From Aporhodopirellula aestuarii (GTDB lineage Bacteria > Planctomycetota > Planctomycetia > Pirellulales > Pirellulaceae), in NCBI RefSeq assembly GCF_023701485.1, contig NZ_JAMQBK010000044.1:1-61227 (forward strand): a DNA stretch of 61,227 bases, in the 5' to 3' direction. Shown here piece by piece: positions 44,049 through 53,500 of this stretch. Each line of letters begins with the position of its first letter. Within the stretch, counting starts at the first letter, position 1. The notes beneath the pieces were generated by a model, which was not told where the DNA came from, did no database searches, and was given only the letters and a program-made list of their open reading frames with translations. Position numbers and translations under genes: made by a program.

Positions 44049-46385
44049 CTACTTTTTGAATCTTTCAAGCGTTCTCTGGCTGACACCGGATTCTTCCGCG
44101 CGAATGTCACGCAAGTTCGGGGCAAAGCGTACGTGCCGTAGCCCTCGCTCGGTGATCGCCGTGTTGCTGATGTCGAGTGAGCTGAGTTCAGTCAACCCGC
44201 TCAAATGTGCCATCCCCACGTCCGTGACATGCGTCCCATCAATCTGCAGGGTTTTCAATCGGGTCATCTGGCCCAGATCCTTCAGTCCCTCATCGGTGAT
44301 CTTCGTGTCCGAAAGACAAACAGCGGTGAGCTTCGGAAACGACTGGAGATGTGCCAGCGATGAGTCAGTGATGGCGGTCTCGTCCAGGCTCAGCCAATTC
44401 AATAAAGGGAGCGGTTGCAAAGCCAGCACACCCGCGTCCGTGATCGCGGTCTCGGACAACACAAGGGTGGATAGATTGCTTAATGACTGCAAATTCGGGA
44501 TGCCTGCGTCGGAAACCTTTGTCCCATTCAGGTCCAGGTGACCGAGGCTTTTAATCAACCCTAAACTCGCAAGACCCTGATCGCCGATCGCCCTGCAGTC
44601 TCGCAGATTCAGCTCCCGCAAATTCCCAAGACCGATCAAATTCGCTAAGCCAGCTCCTGTCATCGTCCCGCTTCGGAGATTCAGCGATTCCAGCTTAGAA
44701 AAGCCAGCGATCAACTCCAGACTGGCGTCAGAGACTTCACAATTGTCGAGGTGAAGTGCTTTCAAGTTTCGCATGCCCTGCAAATACTGCAATCCTTCGG
44801 TCGTGACCGGATAGCTGTAGCTGTATCCGATCGAAAGAAATTCCAATCGCGTCAGTGATGAGAGGTGTTTGAGACCCGCTTCTGTACCACTTCCGGATAA
44901 TTCGAGCCGTTTGAGACCGGTCAGACTGCTGAGATGCACCTGTCCCGAATTACCGATCTTGGTGCCTGACAGGTCGAGTTCTTCCAGGTTCGTTAGACCC
45001 GACAGATGCCGTGCCCCCTCGTCAGTCACGTGACGACAACCTGGTAATCTCAATTCCTTGAGCGACTTCAGGTTTGCGACATGGCGCATCGTCTCGTCGC
45101 TCGCAGAATAAAAACCGAGATGAGTGATCTCACCCCGTTTATTCCGTTTCCGCATTTGCAGCGAACCTATCTCTCCCAATGCCTTCCACCAGTCCCCAGC
45201 GTTCTTTTTTAAGGCTGGCCCCAGGTCGTCGTTGGGAGGCTTTTGCCAATCAGGCACGTCTTCCTTAAATCGTTCCGGCACCTCGTGTTCATAGCTGTAC
45301 TGCACCCGAATTAAGCGGGGTTGAATCTCAATTACCTCGCCGAAGCGAATCTGTTCGGCAAGCGTATTCGCATCAACGATTGGCGGAATCTGGTAATCAC
45401 ATATATTCCCGCCTGAGCCCCAACTGGACCTTCGAATTCCGCGTGGCAAGATCGCTTCGATTTGATCTCGCACGTATTCGGCGTCGCCGACGCGATAGGT
45501 TCCGATGACTTCGATTTTCAGGGTGTCTCCTTCCTCGGCCGCAGAATCCATCGTCGCGGGCTTTGCGTTCTGCATCGTCGCATTCTGCTGCGGCTTTGGG
45601 GGAGAATCGACGAAACAACCACCCGTTGTGGTGAGGATTGCGATGAATGCGATTGCCATGAAGGTAGCAACTGACTTTCGCATCAGTGCACGACTGTCGC
45701 CGCTACTTTCGTTGAGCAATCGCCGTATCTCTGCATCCCCCTCATCCATCGTCCCCGAAGGGCCGACATAATCTACAACGGGGACCTCAAGGAAATCTGC
45801 AAGCTGTTGACCAATTTGCTTGACCCTATCAGGGTATTTCTGCTCGCTGACGTTGCGTCGCGTTAGAGTCGAATCTCGGAAGACCAGATTGACTTGATAT
45901 TGCAAAGTGATTTTGTCGCGTCCATCGTCGCTACGAATCACCTCGTTCTTTCCACGGCAATATTGAATGGCAAGTAAATCCACCAAACGATGCTCCCAAC
46001 CACTGCCAAAACAACCGTCGTATTTTATCTCGCGGCGTCCTCGATCCAATCGAATTGGACGTTTAAAAAGCGTTCCGAAAGCCAGTGCCAGGCTAAAGAT
46101 TACTCCCAGCGACGCGAGGCCAACCAACAGCCAAGTCTCAACTGTGTAAGGGAGATCGCCGATGAACTGTCGCTGCAAGAACCAATACAGAAAAAGGGAG
46201 CTGAGGACACCAATTGTCGCTGCCAACGAGAGAAAACCGATACGGCTCAACCTATTCGTTTTGACGATTAAAACATCGTCCGACCACTGCTCCAGAACCA
46301 CACCACCTGCGTAGACCGATCGCGGTGGCACGTACATGTGGAGAAGCGGATCAGATTCAGATTCTTCGGAACTCATTGATATCAT
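44049..46385 (-). CDS. Membrane protein fused to a leucine-rich-repeat lipoprotein-like region
   Basis: 778 residues from the ATG at 46385; starts further upstream are excluded by promoter site 10 at 46429-46457. Residues 1-235 carry two helices (FLSLAATIGVLSSLFLYWFL, WLLVGLASLGVIFSLALAF) and a soluble PH-like stretch (KYDGCFGSGWEHRLVDLLAI). An internal sequence at 45683 (MRKSVATFMAIAFIA...TTTGGC) looks exactly like a lipoprotein signal. It is followed by about 13 leucine-rich repeats in the pattern LxxLxxLxLxxTxITDxGLxxL. So this is either an in-frame fusion, or an internal ATG at 45683 yields a separate 544-residue LRR lipoprotein. LRRs bind proteins. Confidence 0.85.
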   Translation of the reverse strand: MISMSSEESESDPLLHMYVPPRSVYAGGVVLEQWSDDVLIVKTNRLSRIGFLSLAATIGVLSSLFLYWFLQRQFIGDLPYTVETWLLVGLASLGVIFSLALAFGTLFKRPIRLDRGRREIKYDGCFGSGWEHRLVDLLAIQYCRGKNEVIRSDDGRDKITLQYQVNLVFRDSTLTRRNVSEQKYPDRVKQIGQQLADFLEVPVVDYVGPSGTMDEGDAEIRRLLNESSGDSRALMRKSVATFMAIAFIAILTTTGGCFVDSPPKPQQNATMQNAKPATMDSAAEEGDTLKIEVIGTYRVGDAEYVRDQIEAILPRGIRRSSWGSGGNICDYQIPPIVDANTLAEQIRFGEVIEIQPRLIRVQYSYEHEVPERFKEDVPDWQKPPNDDLGPALKKNAGDWWKALGEIGSLQMRKRNKRGEITHLGFYSASDETMRHVANLKSLKELRLPGCRHVTDEGARHLSGLTNLEELDLSGTKIGNSGQVHLSSLTGLKRLELSGSGTEAGLKHLSSLTRLEFLSIGYSYSYPVTTEGLQYLQGMRNLKALHLDNCEVSDASLELIAGFSKLESLNLRSGTMTGAGLANLIGLGNLRELNLRDCRAIGDQGLASLGLIKSLGHLDLNGTKVSDAGIPNLQSLSNLSTLVLSETAITDAGVLALQPLPLLNWLSLDETAITDSSLAHLQSFPKLTAVCLSDTKITDEGLKDLGQMTRLKTLQIDGTHVTDVGMAHLSGLTELSSLDISNTAITERGLRHVRFAPNLRDIRAEESGVSQRTLERFKK

Positions 46386-46428
46386 CGGTTGCTGGTTTAA
46401 TCTTGATTGTACTAACTCTATTCGTTGA

Positions 46429-46457
46429 AGCGGGAGACTGAACGCCAGATGACGGTC
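46429..46457 (-). promoter_or_regulatory. Shared ECF-type promoter motif, site 10 (LRR protein)
   Basis: Minus strand: GACCGTCATC, 14 bases, CCGCTTCAACGAATAG. A strong match. It lies about 45 bp upstream of the ATG at 46385 and so fixes the gene start downstream of it. Confidence 0.75.
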
Positions 46458-46633
46458 GCAATCAATGAAACTATCTTTTTTGCCGAAACAGTGATTGAAA
46501 ACGCACTCAAACACTGAAGGCAAGTAGTTTCGTCATCAGTCTGGTCAGAATTGCCCTACCGCAAAACGAAGTCAGCCGACATTTGACTTGATCCGTGGCA
46601 GTTCACCCTCTTACGATATGTGGTGCAAAAAGC

Positions 46634-46668
46634 GCGTCATGGTGTCGTCGGAAGCACGCTTATAGTGC
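46634..46668 (+). promoter_or_regulatory. Shared ECF-type promoter motif, site 11
   Basis: GCGTCATG, 14 bases, ACGCTTATAGTG. Points to the gene at 46772 with a leader of about 105 nt. The 386-bp gap 46386-46771 holds sites 10 and 11 and nothing else I can recognise. Confidence 0.65.
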
Positions 46669-46771
46669 TGGGGACATTGCGGCTACTCACACGGATTTCG
46701 TGACGGCGTGATGCCGCACGAAAACCAAATCCTCGGAAACACTTTGAGTCAACGAGCCGTTGGACCATTCC

Positions 46772-47380
46772 ATGCGTAAGCACTTAAAATCAGTACTTTT
46801 TACGACGACTGTATTCGTGGTGGTCGCGATCGGCGTCGGATTGCTCTATCCATGGATTCAGGCTCACCGTTGGGAACGGCAGATTACCAGTTCGGAATCC
46901 TTCGACGATGTGCATCAATTGCTTTCCAAGCTGGTCACGTCGGATAACGTTGCGGCCAAGAAGGTGCTGGAGCGGCTTTCGCGAGAGAACGACCGAAGTG
47001 CTTATGATCGACCACACAATGTTTTGTGCTGTATCGATGCTGAAGTCGGGACCACGCATTTGTTTACGTCCAGCTACTCGACACATCGTTGCGATCCGCT
47101 GACCCGCTATAGAGACGTGCACATCGTCGAAAGCATTTGCGAAGCGGTCACATTTGCAATGTCTGACGAGGATACTGGTAAGGTCTCACTGCTGGTGGTC
47201 GCTTACAAGCATTCTGGCGACATATGCTCATTGTCGGACGAAGAATTTGCAGCTTGGCAGAAAGAAGGGTTCTGGAACACGTACATCCAGCGGCATGGTG
47301 ATCCTGTGGATGATCAAAGGAAGAACAAAACGTGGACGCCCCAGGACGAGAAAGCCTACGCCCAGTGGCGAGAGAACTGA
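46772..47380 (+). CDS. Single-helix anchored protein
   Basis: 202 residues from the ATG at 46772 (MRKHLKSVLFTT); a TTG four codons upstream is less likely. One N-terminal helix (VLFTTTVFVVVAIGVGLLY) anchors a soluble domain of about 170 residues that should face outside. The domain contains three or four Cys (VLCCIDAEVG, HRCDPLTRY, GDICSLSDEE) and an acidic Trp-containing tail. Not recognised. Promoter site 11 lies upstream, and the flotillin-like small gene follows after 48 bp. Confidence 0.7.
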   Translation: MRKHLKSVLFTTTVFVVVAIGVGLLYPWIQAHRWERQITSSESFDDVHQLLSKLVTSDNVAAKKVLERLSRENDRSAYDRPHNVLCCIDAEVGTTHLFTSSYSTHRCDPLTRYRDVHIVESICEAVTFAMSDEDTGKVSLLVVAYKHSGDICSLSDEEFAAWQKEGFWNTYIQRHGDPVDDQRKNKTWTPQDEKAYAQWREN

Positions 47381-47428
47381 TAGTCGTCATCCATACCGCT
47401 AGGTCATTCACTTTTGCAAGGATCGATC

Positions 47429-47800
47429 ATGAACGAATTGCTGTTGCCGCTGATGTTCATCGTTATTGGCTTGGTTTTTCTGTCTGCAGTCGTGGCATTC
47501 GTCACGCAGCTCTTCCGACCGTGGCTTCAATGCTTTTTGGGCAATGCACCAGTGTCGCTCCCGGAAATCCTAGCGATGCGGCTACGCGGCTCACCGGTTC
47601 GACAAATTTGTGAACAGCGGATCAAAGCTAGCTTCGTTGGAGTCGATTTGTCTGCGCGGCAGCTTGAGGAAGTGTATTTGAAGGGTGCCGACGTTGAAAA
47701 ACTGGTCGATGCGTTGTGCCAGGCTCATAGAACCAACCAAGACATCGGATGGGATGATCTGCTCCAAACAGATTTGAATCGATCACCGGGGCCGACATGA
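47429..47800 (+). CDS. FloA-type flotillin N-terminal domain only
   Basis: 123 residues starting MNELLLPLMFIVIG. It matches the first 130 residues or so of FloA (YqfA) flotillin-like proteins. One N-terminal helix is followed by ILAMRLRGSPVRQICEQRI (FloA: GMRLRRV), KASFVGVDLSARQLEEVYL (KAHKAGLNV...QLESHYL), GADVEKLVDALCQAHRTNQD (GGNVDRVVNALIAAQRAN). It stops before the SPFH core and the coiled-coil C-terminus of the family's usual 330 residues. FloA organises membrane microdomains by oligomerising, so a domain-only form might localise to or regulate such domains; that is inference. It overlaps the tiny gene after it (ATGA). Confidence 0.75.
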   Translation: MNELLLPLMFIVIGLVFLSAVVAFVTQLFRPWLQCFLGNAPVSLPEILAMRLRGSPVRQICEQRIKASFVGVDLSARQLEEVYLKGADVEKLVDALCQAHRTNQDIGWDDLLQTDLNRSPGPT

Positions 47801-47877
47801 GCAATTATGAAGGCAATCCATATCGCACCTTTGGGTATCGGACGGAACCAAAGCGACGAGTCTCGGAGAAGACTTGA
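47797..47877 (+). CDS. 26-residue NPY-type peptide, possibly a truncated gene
   Basis: Starts MSNYEGNPYRTFGYRTEP at an ATG that overlaps the previous stop. The NPY motif matches the N-terminus of other membrane proteins here, but the reading frame ends before any hydrophobic segment. Most likely the surviving 5' end of an NPYxP gene. Confidence 0.4.
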   Translation: MSNYEGNPYRTFGYRTEPKRRVSEKT

Positions 47878-47959
47878 GCTGCTCCAACGCGTCGTTGAAC
47901 CGTGTCTCACCAAGCCACTGACAGGACGTGTTCGCTTTTTCAGAATACGACAATAACAT

Positions 47960-47998
47960 GCGTCATGTGGCTTCGGCTACACCGCGTGAATAGATAGT
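47960..47998 (+). promoter_or_regulatory. Shared ECF-type promoter motif, site 12
   Basis: GCGTCATG, 14 bases, CCGCGTGAATAGATAG. The sequence from AGATAGTA to the next ATG (48030) parallels that downstream of site 14, so promoter and leader are a copy of the 57041 region. It now precedes a gutted gene and may instead serve the gene at 48217. Confidence 0.65.
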
Positions 47999-48029
47999 AA
48001 TACTGACTATTGCTACGAGGAAGACCGAA

Positions 48030-48180
48030 ATGAACCGATCGCTTACTGCATGATTGAAAACCGTGAAGGTGCTAAACCAGCCGAGGCAGTTCGGTTACGC
48101 TGAACTGTTGGCTGAATTCAAAAACGACGAACCGAATAACGACGCTGTGATTACAAGCCTGCAATCGTTGGCGGATATTT
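48030..48180 (+). pseudogene. Gutted DUF1349-type gene (paralogue of 57110-58663)
   Basis: The first codons (MNRSLTA, then stop) correspond to the signal-peptide start of 57110 (MKRLLAA). They are followed directly by a segment (KPAEAVR, then after a frame shift AELLAEFKNDEPNNDAVITS and LQSLAD) that matches the paralogue's region KPKAAVRVYREFAELL...SLRSLAD, about 300 residues later. The DUF1349 domain between them and the thioredoxin domain after them are gone. An internal-deletion pseudogene that keeps its promoter (site 12). Confidence 0.8.
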
Positions 48181-48216
48181 TTCTTTACTTCGCACACTTC
48201 GGAAGCGGTACCCGTC

Positions 48217-49431
48217 ATGCCTCATAAGAATCAAGACTCCGTCACGAGGAAAGCCTCTGGCTTTCAATTCGCCGTCGCTGGCAGGATCGAGTTCCTGAAT
48301 GCGGATCACTGGGACAAAGTGACGGCAGGGACATCTGTGTTCTTAAGTCGCCGGTACTTGAGCTCCGCTCAGGATGAGTTCTCAGGGGAGATTGTTCGCG
48401 ACTTCGCCATCATCTACGACAGGGTAGAGCCTGTGGCCGCAGTCGCGACACAAACATTCAATGTCGTCGGAAATCAACTCGTTTGTGACAATTCAGCGGT
48501 AGTGCAGAATTTGCCCGAGCAATGGAAACGGAAGTCACTGTCACTTTTGAAACGCCGGATTATGATGTGCGGCAATGTTCATACATGGGGGCCTCATGGC
48601 GTTGCAATCGCAGCGGGCCAGGATCATCAGCGGGTTTGGCAGGGCATCGCCGATTGTCTGTATCGAATCCGGCGCGCCAATCGACTCCATGGACAGGTCG
48701 ACTATGTGATCGTGAAAGACCTACTCGAATCTGACCCTTTGGATGCGTCGGCATTGGAACCGTTTCGCTATCGATCGATGGAAACCGAGCCGAATATGGT
48801 GCTTTCGCTCAATCCGAAGTGGCAGTCGACGGACGATTATCTGGGTAGTTTGACAAAGCGTTACCGGGCTGCAGCGAGGAAAGTCAAAAAGCCGTTCGAT
48901 GGCGACACTCTTTCAGTGTCGCCGATTCAAAACCTGCGGAACGAATCAGAACGAATCTTGGAATTGTACAAGGCCGTCGCAGCGAAGGCGGATGTCTGTC
49001 TGTTTGAGTTGAGCGTCACGACGCTCCCGCGAATCGCCGAATCGCTTGACGATGATTTCGCGACGATTGGGATCCGTGAGAATGGTTTGCTTATTGGATT
49101 CGTGACTGTCATTCGTGACGGTGAAACAGCCATTGGTTTCTACTTGGGCATGGACTACGAAGCAAACGCACGCTTGCCTGTCTATCACGCTTTGCTCTTG
49201 GCCGTGATCGAGCAAGGAATTCGTTGGCGATGCAAACGTATTTCGTTTGGACGAACAGCGTTGGAAGCCAAGAGTCGTTTGGGTTGCAAACCCGAGGCTG
49301 TTCACGTTTGGGTCAGGCATCGTGTTCCTCTCCTTAACTTTGTCGTTCACCAAATACTGAAGAACGTCAATCACGACGAACCGCCAGAGCGAAATGCTTT
49401 TAAGGATGCCAACAATGAAACGCTACTTTGA
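48217..49431 (+). CDS. GNAT-fold acyltransferase-like protein (BioF2/FemAB type)
   Basis: 404 residues, soluble. The C-terminal half has the pattern of the Acetyltransf_6/BioF2-like group: NPKWQSTDDYLGSLTKRYRAAARK, ILELYKAVAAK, LIGFVTVIRDGETAIGFYLGMDY, YHALLLAVIEQGIRWRCKRISFGRT, ending KSRLGCKPEAVHVW. Members transfer acyl or aminoacyl groups to small molecules, peptidoglycan or polysaccharides. The N-terminal half is a second, diverged GNAT-like lobe, as in FemAB proteins. Substrate unknown. It overlaps the downstream gene by 17 bp. Confidence 0.75.
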   Translation: MPHKNQDSVTRKASGFQFAVAGRIEFLNADHWDKVTAGTSVFLSRRYLSSAQDEFSGEIVRDFAIIYDRVEPVAAVATQTFNVVGNQLVCDNSAVVQNLPEQWKRKSLSLLKRRIMMCGNVHTWGPHGVAIAAGQDHQRVWQGIADCLYRIRRANRLHGQVDYVIVKDLLESDPLDASALEPFRYRSMETEPNMVLSLNPKWQSTDDYLGSLTKRYRAAARKVKKPFDGDTLSVSPIQNLRNESERILELYKAVAAKADVCLFELSVTTLPRIAESLDDDFATIGIRENGLLIGFVTVIRDGETAIGFYLGMDYEANARLPVYHALLLAVIEQGIRWRCKRISFGRTALEAKSRLGCKPEAVHVWVRHRVPLLNFVVHQILKNVNHDEPPERNAFKDANNETLL

Positions 49432-51763
49432 ATTCTTCGTGGCTGCGATCGCTTTGGCGATTGTTGCGGTCGCAATAGTCGCTGTGTTTCGGTTGGCTGA
49501 CAAATCGCGGATTCAGCAAGCGAATCTCGAAAGTGAATTTGAGGAGGCGGATGCAGCCACGGTCGCCGACGTTCAGCAGCGACTGGAAGCTCACCTGTCA
49601 GCGTTGCCTGTCGATGATCCGATCGTTGGTCGCTTCGGACCCTTCGTGGCCATCGAAGGAACGGGGTATTCTCGGTCGGGTGATCCGCTGGAAAACAGAC
49701 CGATCACATTGAATCGACAGATTGAATTCCAAAAAGCTACCGTTCCTTGCCTCATCAAGGTTTCAGCACGGGGGACTCTGAAGTTTGATGTTGAGTTGCT
49801 GCCACGAAAATCGGGCGACTCGCGCAAGGAAGACCAATCTGGTCAGCCACGGCTTGTCGTCTCGGTGACACACCCTCGCTACAGCATCAACACTTCCGTC
49901 TTTCAGGATACGGTTGAAACCAACGACAGTCTTGTCGACATTTTTGAAACCTTCGTTCAAGGTGTAGATGCGAACGACCAGCAGCAACTGACCACGGTTC
50001 GACAGTGGTACGATTCGCAGCGGGAAGGCGAGTTGACGGAAGCATTCTTGCGTCTTGCGATCGCCCATCCTAACAAGGCGGTGCGACTCAAGGCGGTGGA
50101 ATTCATTTCAACTCCAAGCAGGGGCGGGCGCGTTCATTTCTCCGATTCCATGATGAAGGAACTGCTGATCGCAGTGGCGGACGAAAGTCAGCCCGTTGCC
50201 GTACGTCAGCAACTCGTTTTCACATTGCTAAAGGAATCCGAACCCTACCGGGCAGATCTCTATCAATTGTTGCGTGACCTGGGCGACAAAGCATCCTTCG
50301 CCGTCAAGCCGATTTCGGAATTCATCGTCGATCGGTCTCAGCGTCACTGGGCTCGAGGTGGAGGTTTTGATGCGCCCATTGGGGCTGTCGAGTTGCTGCA
50401 GGCATGGGGTAGCGATGCGAAGGAAGCGGCGCCAGCACTGCTCGTTGTGATGCGTGAACATCCAAACCATGGAGCCTTCGCATTAGCCGCCGCTCGGGCA
50501 CTTGGGACCAGCGGTGTTGAGTCACCGGAACTGATTGCAGAATTGCAACTCGCAACCACCGCGGGGAGCGTGAGTTTACAAGAAGCCGCCACCGAAGCAT
50601 TGAAGCGAATGTCCTTAGCCACGCCATCGATCGTCGGAGAACCACTCCGCTTTGCTAAACCAGAAACGCGAGAAGCTTTCTATCCGTTGGATCAAAACAA
50701 AACCTATAGCTGGCTCTCCGAAGACAGCGAAAGCGTTATGTTCGCAAAAGTCGACTACAACACCGTAACGCTTTACCAAGCCGATCTGCACTCGGCGTCG
50801 TGTGAGCAGGTGCTTCGGTGGGAGGGCGAAAACATTTGCTCGGTGGCCGGTCAAGGAAACGAATTTGTAGTCTTGAGAGTACATGATGCTGGTGAAACCC
50901 AAACGCTGTTCGCCGATACGTGGTCGACCTCGCCATTGAAACGAACGAAGATCACGACGGTCTGTCTACTTCGACCCGATAAGCCTGGACAGAAAATGAC
51001 GATCGGTGATGTTCATTGGAGCGAAGATCGCAATTGGGTTTCATTCGTGGCGATGATCTTCCTGTCACGTGATCGTACGCGTTCAAGTGAGCCGGCAACA
51101 TGGCGGCGGACGTCAGCCAAACAAGGGTTGCAAATCAAATCCATTGACCAGCCGAATCCGTTTCCAGACAAACGACTGAGCGAATACTTGATGATGCCGG
51201 TGGGATTTTCGACTTCGGGAAAAGAAGTGTACTCGTACGGTTGGTGCTTCGAGAAGAAAACGCACTTGCTCGGAGTGCTGGACTTGGAGACTCGAGAAAT
51301 CGTGAAGGTTTTTCCCGATAAGAAAAATCGAACGGGTTTGCAAGCGAACCGCGGCGACCACGATTGGATTGTCACTGATCACCAATCCAGCCGAAGCGGG
51401 GCGTCGATCGAACTCTTTGATCCGCACGCCAATTTGAATCGAACGTTTACTCTGAGCGACGCCCCCGCCTTCTACCAGAACCCGTTTGAGATCGCCGTGG
51501 CCTTTGCGAACGGTGGTCAGCGAGTGGCGGTTGTAACCCAATCAAGCGTCGATGTCTTCGACGCCGAAACAGCAACCCTGGTCAGTCGAAGACCTCTGCT
51601 ATGGCCGAAAAGTCTTTACAAGGTGCATCCAATTTTTCTCGCAGCGGATGACGATGGGTTGGTGCTTGCCATGACCCGAGGGTCTGGACCGCAGCGAAAC
51701 AACCCTTCATCAAAAAACGAATTGCGTCTCGTTCGCATCGGTATTGACCAAGAGAATGATTAG
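49415..51763 (+). CDS. Anchored HEAT plus beta-propeller-like protein
   Basis: 782 residues from the ATG at 49415 (MKRYFEFFVAAIALAIVAVA), chosen for the RBS AAGGA eight bases upstream. One N-terminal helix anchors the protein. A HEAT-like helical region follows at about 200-420 (HPNKAVRLKAVEFIS, AIGAVELLQAWGSDAKEAAPALL, FALAAARALGTSGVESPELIAEL). The C-terminal 350 residues look like a propeller without strict WD40 signatures (VHWSEDRNWVSFVAM, VLDLETREIVKVFPD, VDVFDAETATLVSRRPL). Convergent with the propeller gene at 51821. Likely an extracytoplasmic scaffold or sensor. Confidence 0.8.
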   Translation: MKRYFEFFVAAIALAIVAVAIVAVFRLADKSRIQQANLESEFEEADAATVADVQQRLEAHLSALPVDDPIVGRFGPFVAIEGTGYSRSGDPLENRPITLNRQIEFQKATVPCLIKVSARGTLKFDVELLPRKSGDSRKEDQSGQPRLVVSVTHPRYSINTSVFQDTVETNDSLVDIFETFVQGVDANDQQQLTTVRQWYDSQREGELTEAFLRLAIAHPNKAVRLKAVEFISTPSRGGRVHFSDSMMKELLIAVADESQPVAVRQQLVFTLLKESEPYRADLYQLLRDLGDKASFAVKPISEFIVDRSQRHWARGGGFDAPIGAVELLQAWGSDAKEAAPALLVVMREHPNHGAFALAAARALGTSGVESPELIAELQLATTAGSVSLQEAATEALKRMSLATPSIVGEPLRFAKPETREAFYPLDQNKTYSWLSEDSESVMFAKVDYNTVTLYQADLHSASCEQVLRWEGENICSVAGQGNEFVVLRVHDAGETQTLFADTWSTSPLKRTKITTVCLLRPDKPGQKMTIGDVHWSEDRNWVSFVAMIFLSRDRTRSSEPATWRRTSAKQGLQIKSIDQPNPFPDKRLSEYLMMPVGFSTSGKEVYSYGWCFEKKTHLLGVLDLETREIVKVFPDKKNRTGLQANRGDHDWIVTDHQSSRSGASIELFDPHANLNRTFTLSDAPAFYQNPFEIAVAFANGGQRVAVVTQSSVDVFDAETATLVSRRPLLWPKSLYKVHPIFLAADDDGLVLAMTRGSGPQRNNPSSKNELRLVRIGIDQEND

Positions 51764-51820
51764 AGAGTCCCTGTGCGATGCCATTTGTGACTGCGATCGG
51801 AGGAGAATCGTTTGAACTCT

Positions 51821-53500
51821 TCATTCGGATTCCATATCGAGTCGTTTCGTCCAAACGATGTTGTAGCGTGTCGTTCCCTGTTCATCGACGAACCACTGAC
51901 GCCAAATTTCTCTATAGGCATGTCGTTGAATCCCGAGAACGCGGTTGTCACTGCTACGCAGTTGACCTCTGCGATTGCGGAATTTTGGCAAACGAGGAGA
52001 CTCTTCGGTCGTGTTGTGTCGGGCGAAAAACGTCAGATTCTCAGGTAAGTCAATGAACTGGCCGCGAAACTGGCTTTCTCCACCTTCATTTCTGCCGACA
52101 ACAGTGAGTGGGTACTTTCCGTCAGCCACCTGTCTCTTGAATTCCGCGTCGTAGTTGCTGCTTGACCTCCATGGGGTCCATTCAGCCTGACTCCGAACCG
52201 TGGCGTCCGGCACTTCGACAACCGTTGCTGGCGCATTCTTCTCGCTCGTTCCATGCTCCTTGAACGTCGTCCGATGCATCCAAAGCGAAGGGAAATACGA
52301 CGATTCGACGCTATCCAACGATGTTCCGACGACCACAATCTGCCCATTGTCTCGGCCAAGAAAGATTGGCTGGATCGACTCTTGGTCATCGGGTGGTACA
52401 TCAGGAAAACGACTCACTCGAGCTCCCATCTCGGTTGCGTAAACGCTTAGCGTTCTTTCGTCGGCCACCGCAACAAGATCACGACCTGCAAAGAACTCGA
52501 CCTTCAGGACCCGCCAAGGCGATCCGCCATCGGTGCGAGTAGGAAGTGTCGCGGTTTTCTCGCCGGTCCGCGTGTTCCAAATTTCGACTCTTGAAGGGAA
52601 CGCGAATGCCACCCTTTCTGCATCGTCGCTGATGGCTAAGGGAAGTATCCGTGGAAGTGCAGGAATTGCGATTGATTGAATTTCACTGGACAGCGTATCG
52701 AGGACGACAATGGACCGTTCCTTTTTCTCCGCCTCCGGCGATGCGGCACGACTGTTTCGAATCAGAAACAACCGACTTCCGTCGTGGTTGAAAGCCAAAG
52801 CCCTGTGATCGACAAGAAACGGTTCCGAGTCGGGCATCTCGATTGGCAAACCGGTTTGCAAGTCAATGACATAGGTGCGAAACGACAGCACGTTATCTCG
52901 ACTGGATTGAGCGACCGTGAACGCCAGAGACGATCCGTTTGGGTGCCAAACTGCCTTGGTCGGTCGCGATCCGAAATGAAGCGGCAGATTAAGCAGGGGT
53001 CGGGTTGCCACCATCCGATTCTCTGAAATCGAATAGATGTCGGCAATCATTTGGTATCGCCCACGGGTATCCGTCCGCAACAGGTAGATTCGATCTTCGG
53101 TTCCAAACGCGTCGTCATACCAGCGCTGTTTCATCTCAGCGACTCGGGTGCCTTCACCAGTCAGCACCGATACGCGATCAACGGCAACTTCATCTCCCCG
53201 CAGATTCAGCAAATAGAGAAATTCACTCCCGGTCGGCCACCACCAACGCAATTTGCTGTCACCGGGCATCATCGTGGCATTGACAATGTTCTGACTGCCA
53301 TGGCCGGGAAACTGAAGCGCAAGCTTGCCGGTCGACTGAATATCGGAATCATCGATACTCGGTGTTTGCGTTTCCTGCGAATGGTTTTCGCGCACTCGAC
53401 CTGCGTTCCAGACGAGCCCGCCCAGCGCCACTGCGATTAAGCATAGTGTTGCAATCAGAAACACAAAAACATCACGCGAGCCTTTGTTAGTTCGACTCAT
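51821..53500 (-). CDS. Membrane-anchored beta-propeller protein
   Basis: 559 residues from the ATG at 53500, which overlaps the previous stop. A helix at about residues 13-33 (FVFLIATLCLIAVALGGLVW) anchors it. The rest has WD40/TolB-like blades: WHPNGSSLAFTVAQS, FNHDGSRLFLIRNS, ISDDAERVAFAFPSRVEIWNTRTGEKTATL, DERTLSVYATEMGARV. The final 90 residues are basic and polar. It is the last gene of the minus-strand operon 56817-51821 and resembles the C-terminal half of 49415-51763, so the convergent pair may be related. Confidence 0.85.
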   Translation of the reverse strand: MSRTNKGSRDVFVFLIATLCLIAVALGGLVWNAGRVRENHSQETQTPSIDDSDIQSTGKLALQFPGHGSQNIVNATMMPGDSKLRWWWPTGSEFLYLLNLRGDEVAVDRVSVLTGEGTRVAEMKQRWYDDAFGTEDRIYLLRTDTRGRYQMIADIYSISENRMVATRPLLNLPLHFGSRPTKAVWHPNGSSLAFTVAQSSRDNVLSFRTYVIDLQTGLPIEMPDSEPFLVDHRALAFNHDGSRLFLIRNSRAASPEAEKKERSIVVLDTLSSEIQSIAIPALPRILPLAISDDAERVAFAFPSRVEIWNTRTGEKTATLPTRTDGGSPWRVLKVEFFAGRDLVAVADERTLSVYATEMGARVSRFPDVPPDDQESIQPIFLGRDNGQIVVVGTSLDSVESSYFPSLWMHRTTFKEHGTSEKNAPATVVEVPDATVRSQAEWTPWRSSSNYDAEFKRQVADGKYPLTVVGRNEGGESQFRGQFIDLPENLTFFARHNTTEESPRLPKFRNRRGQLRSSDNRVLGIQRHAYREIWRQWFVDEQGTTRYNIVWTKRLDMESE

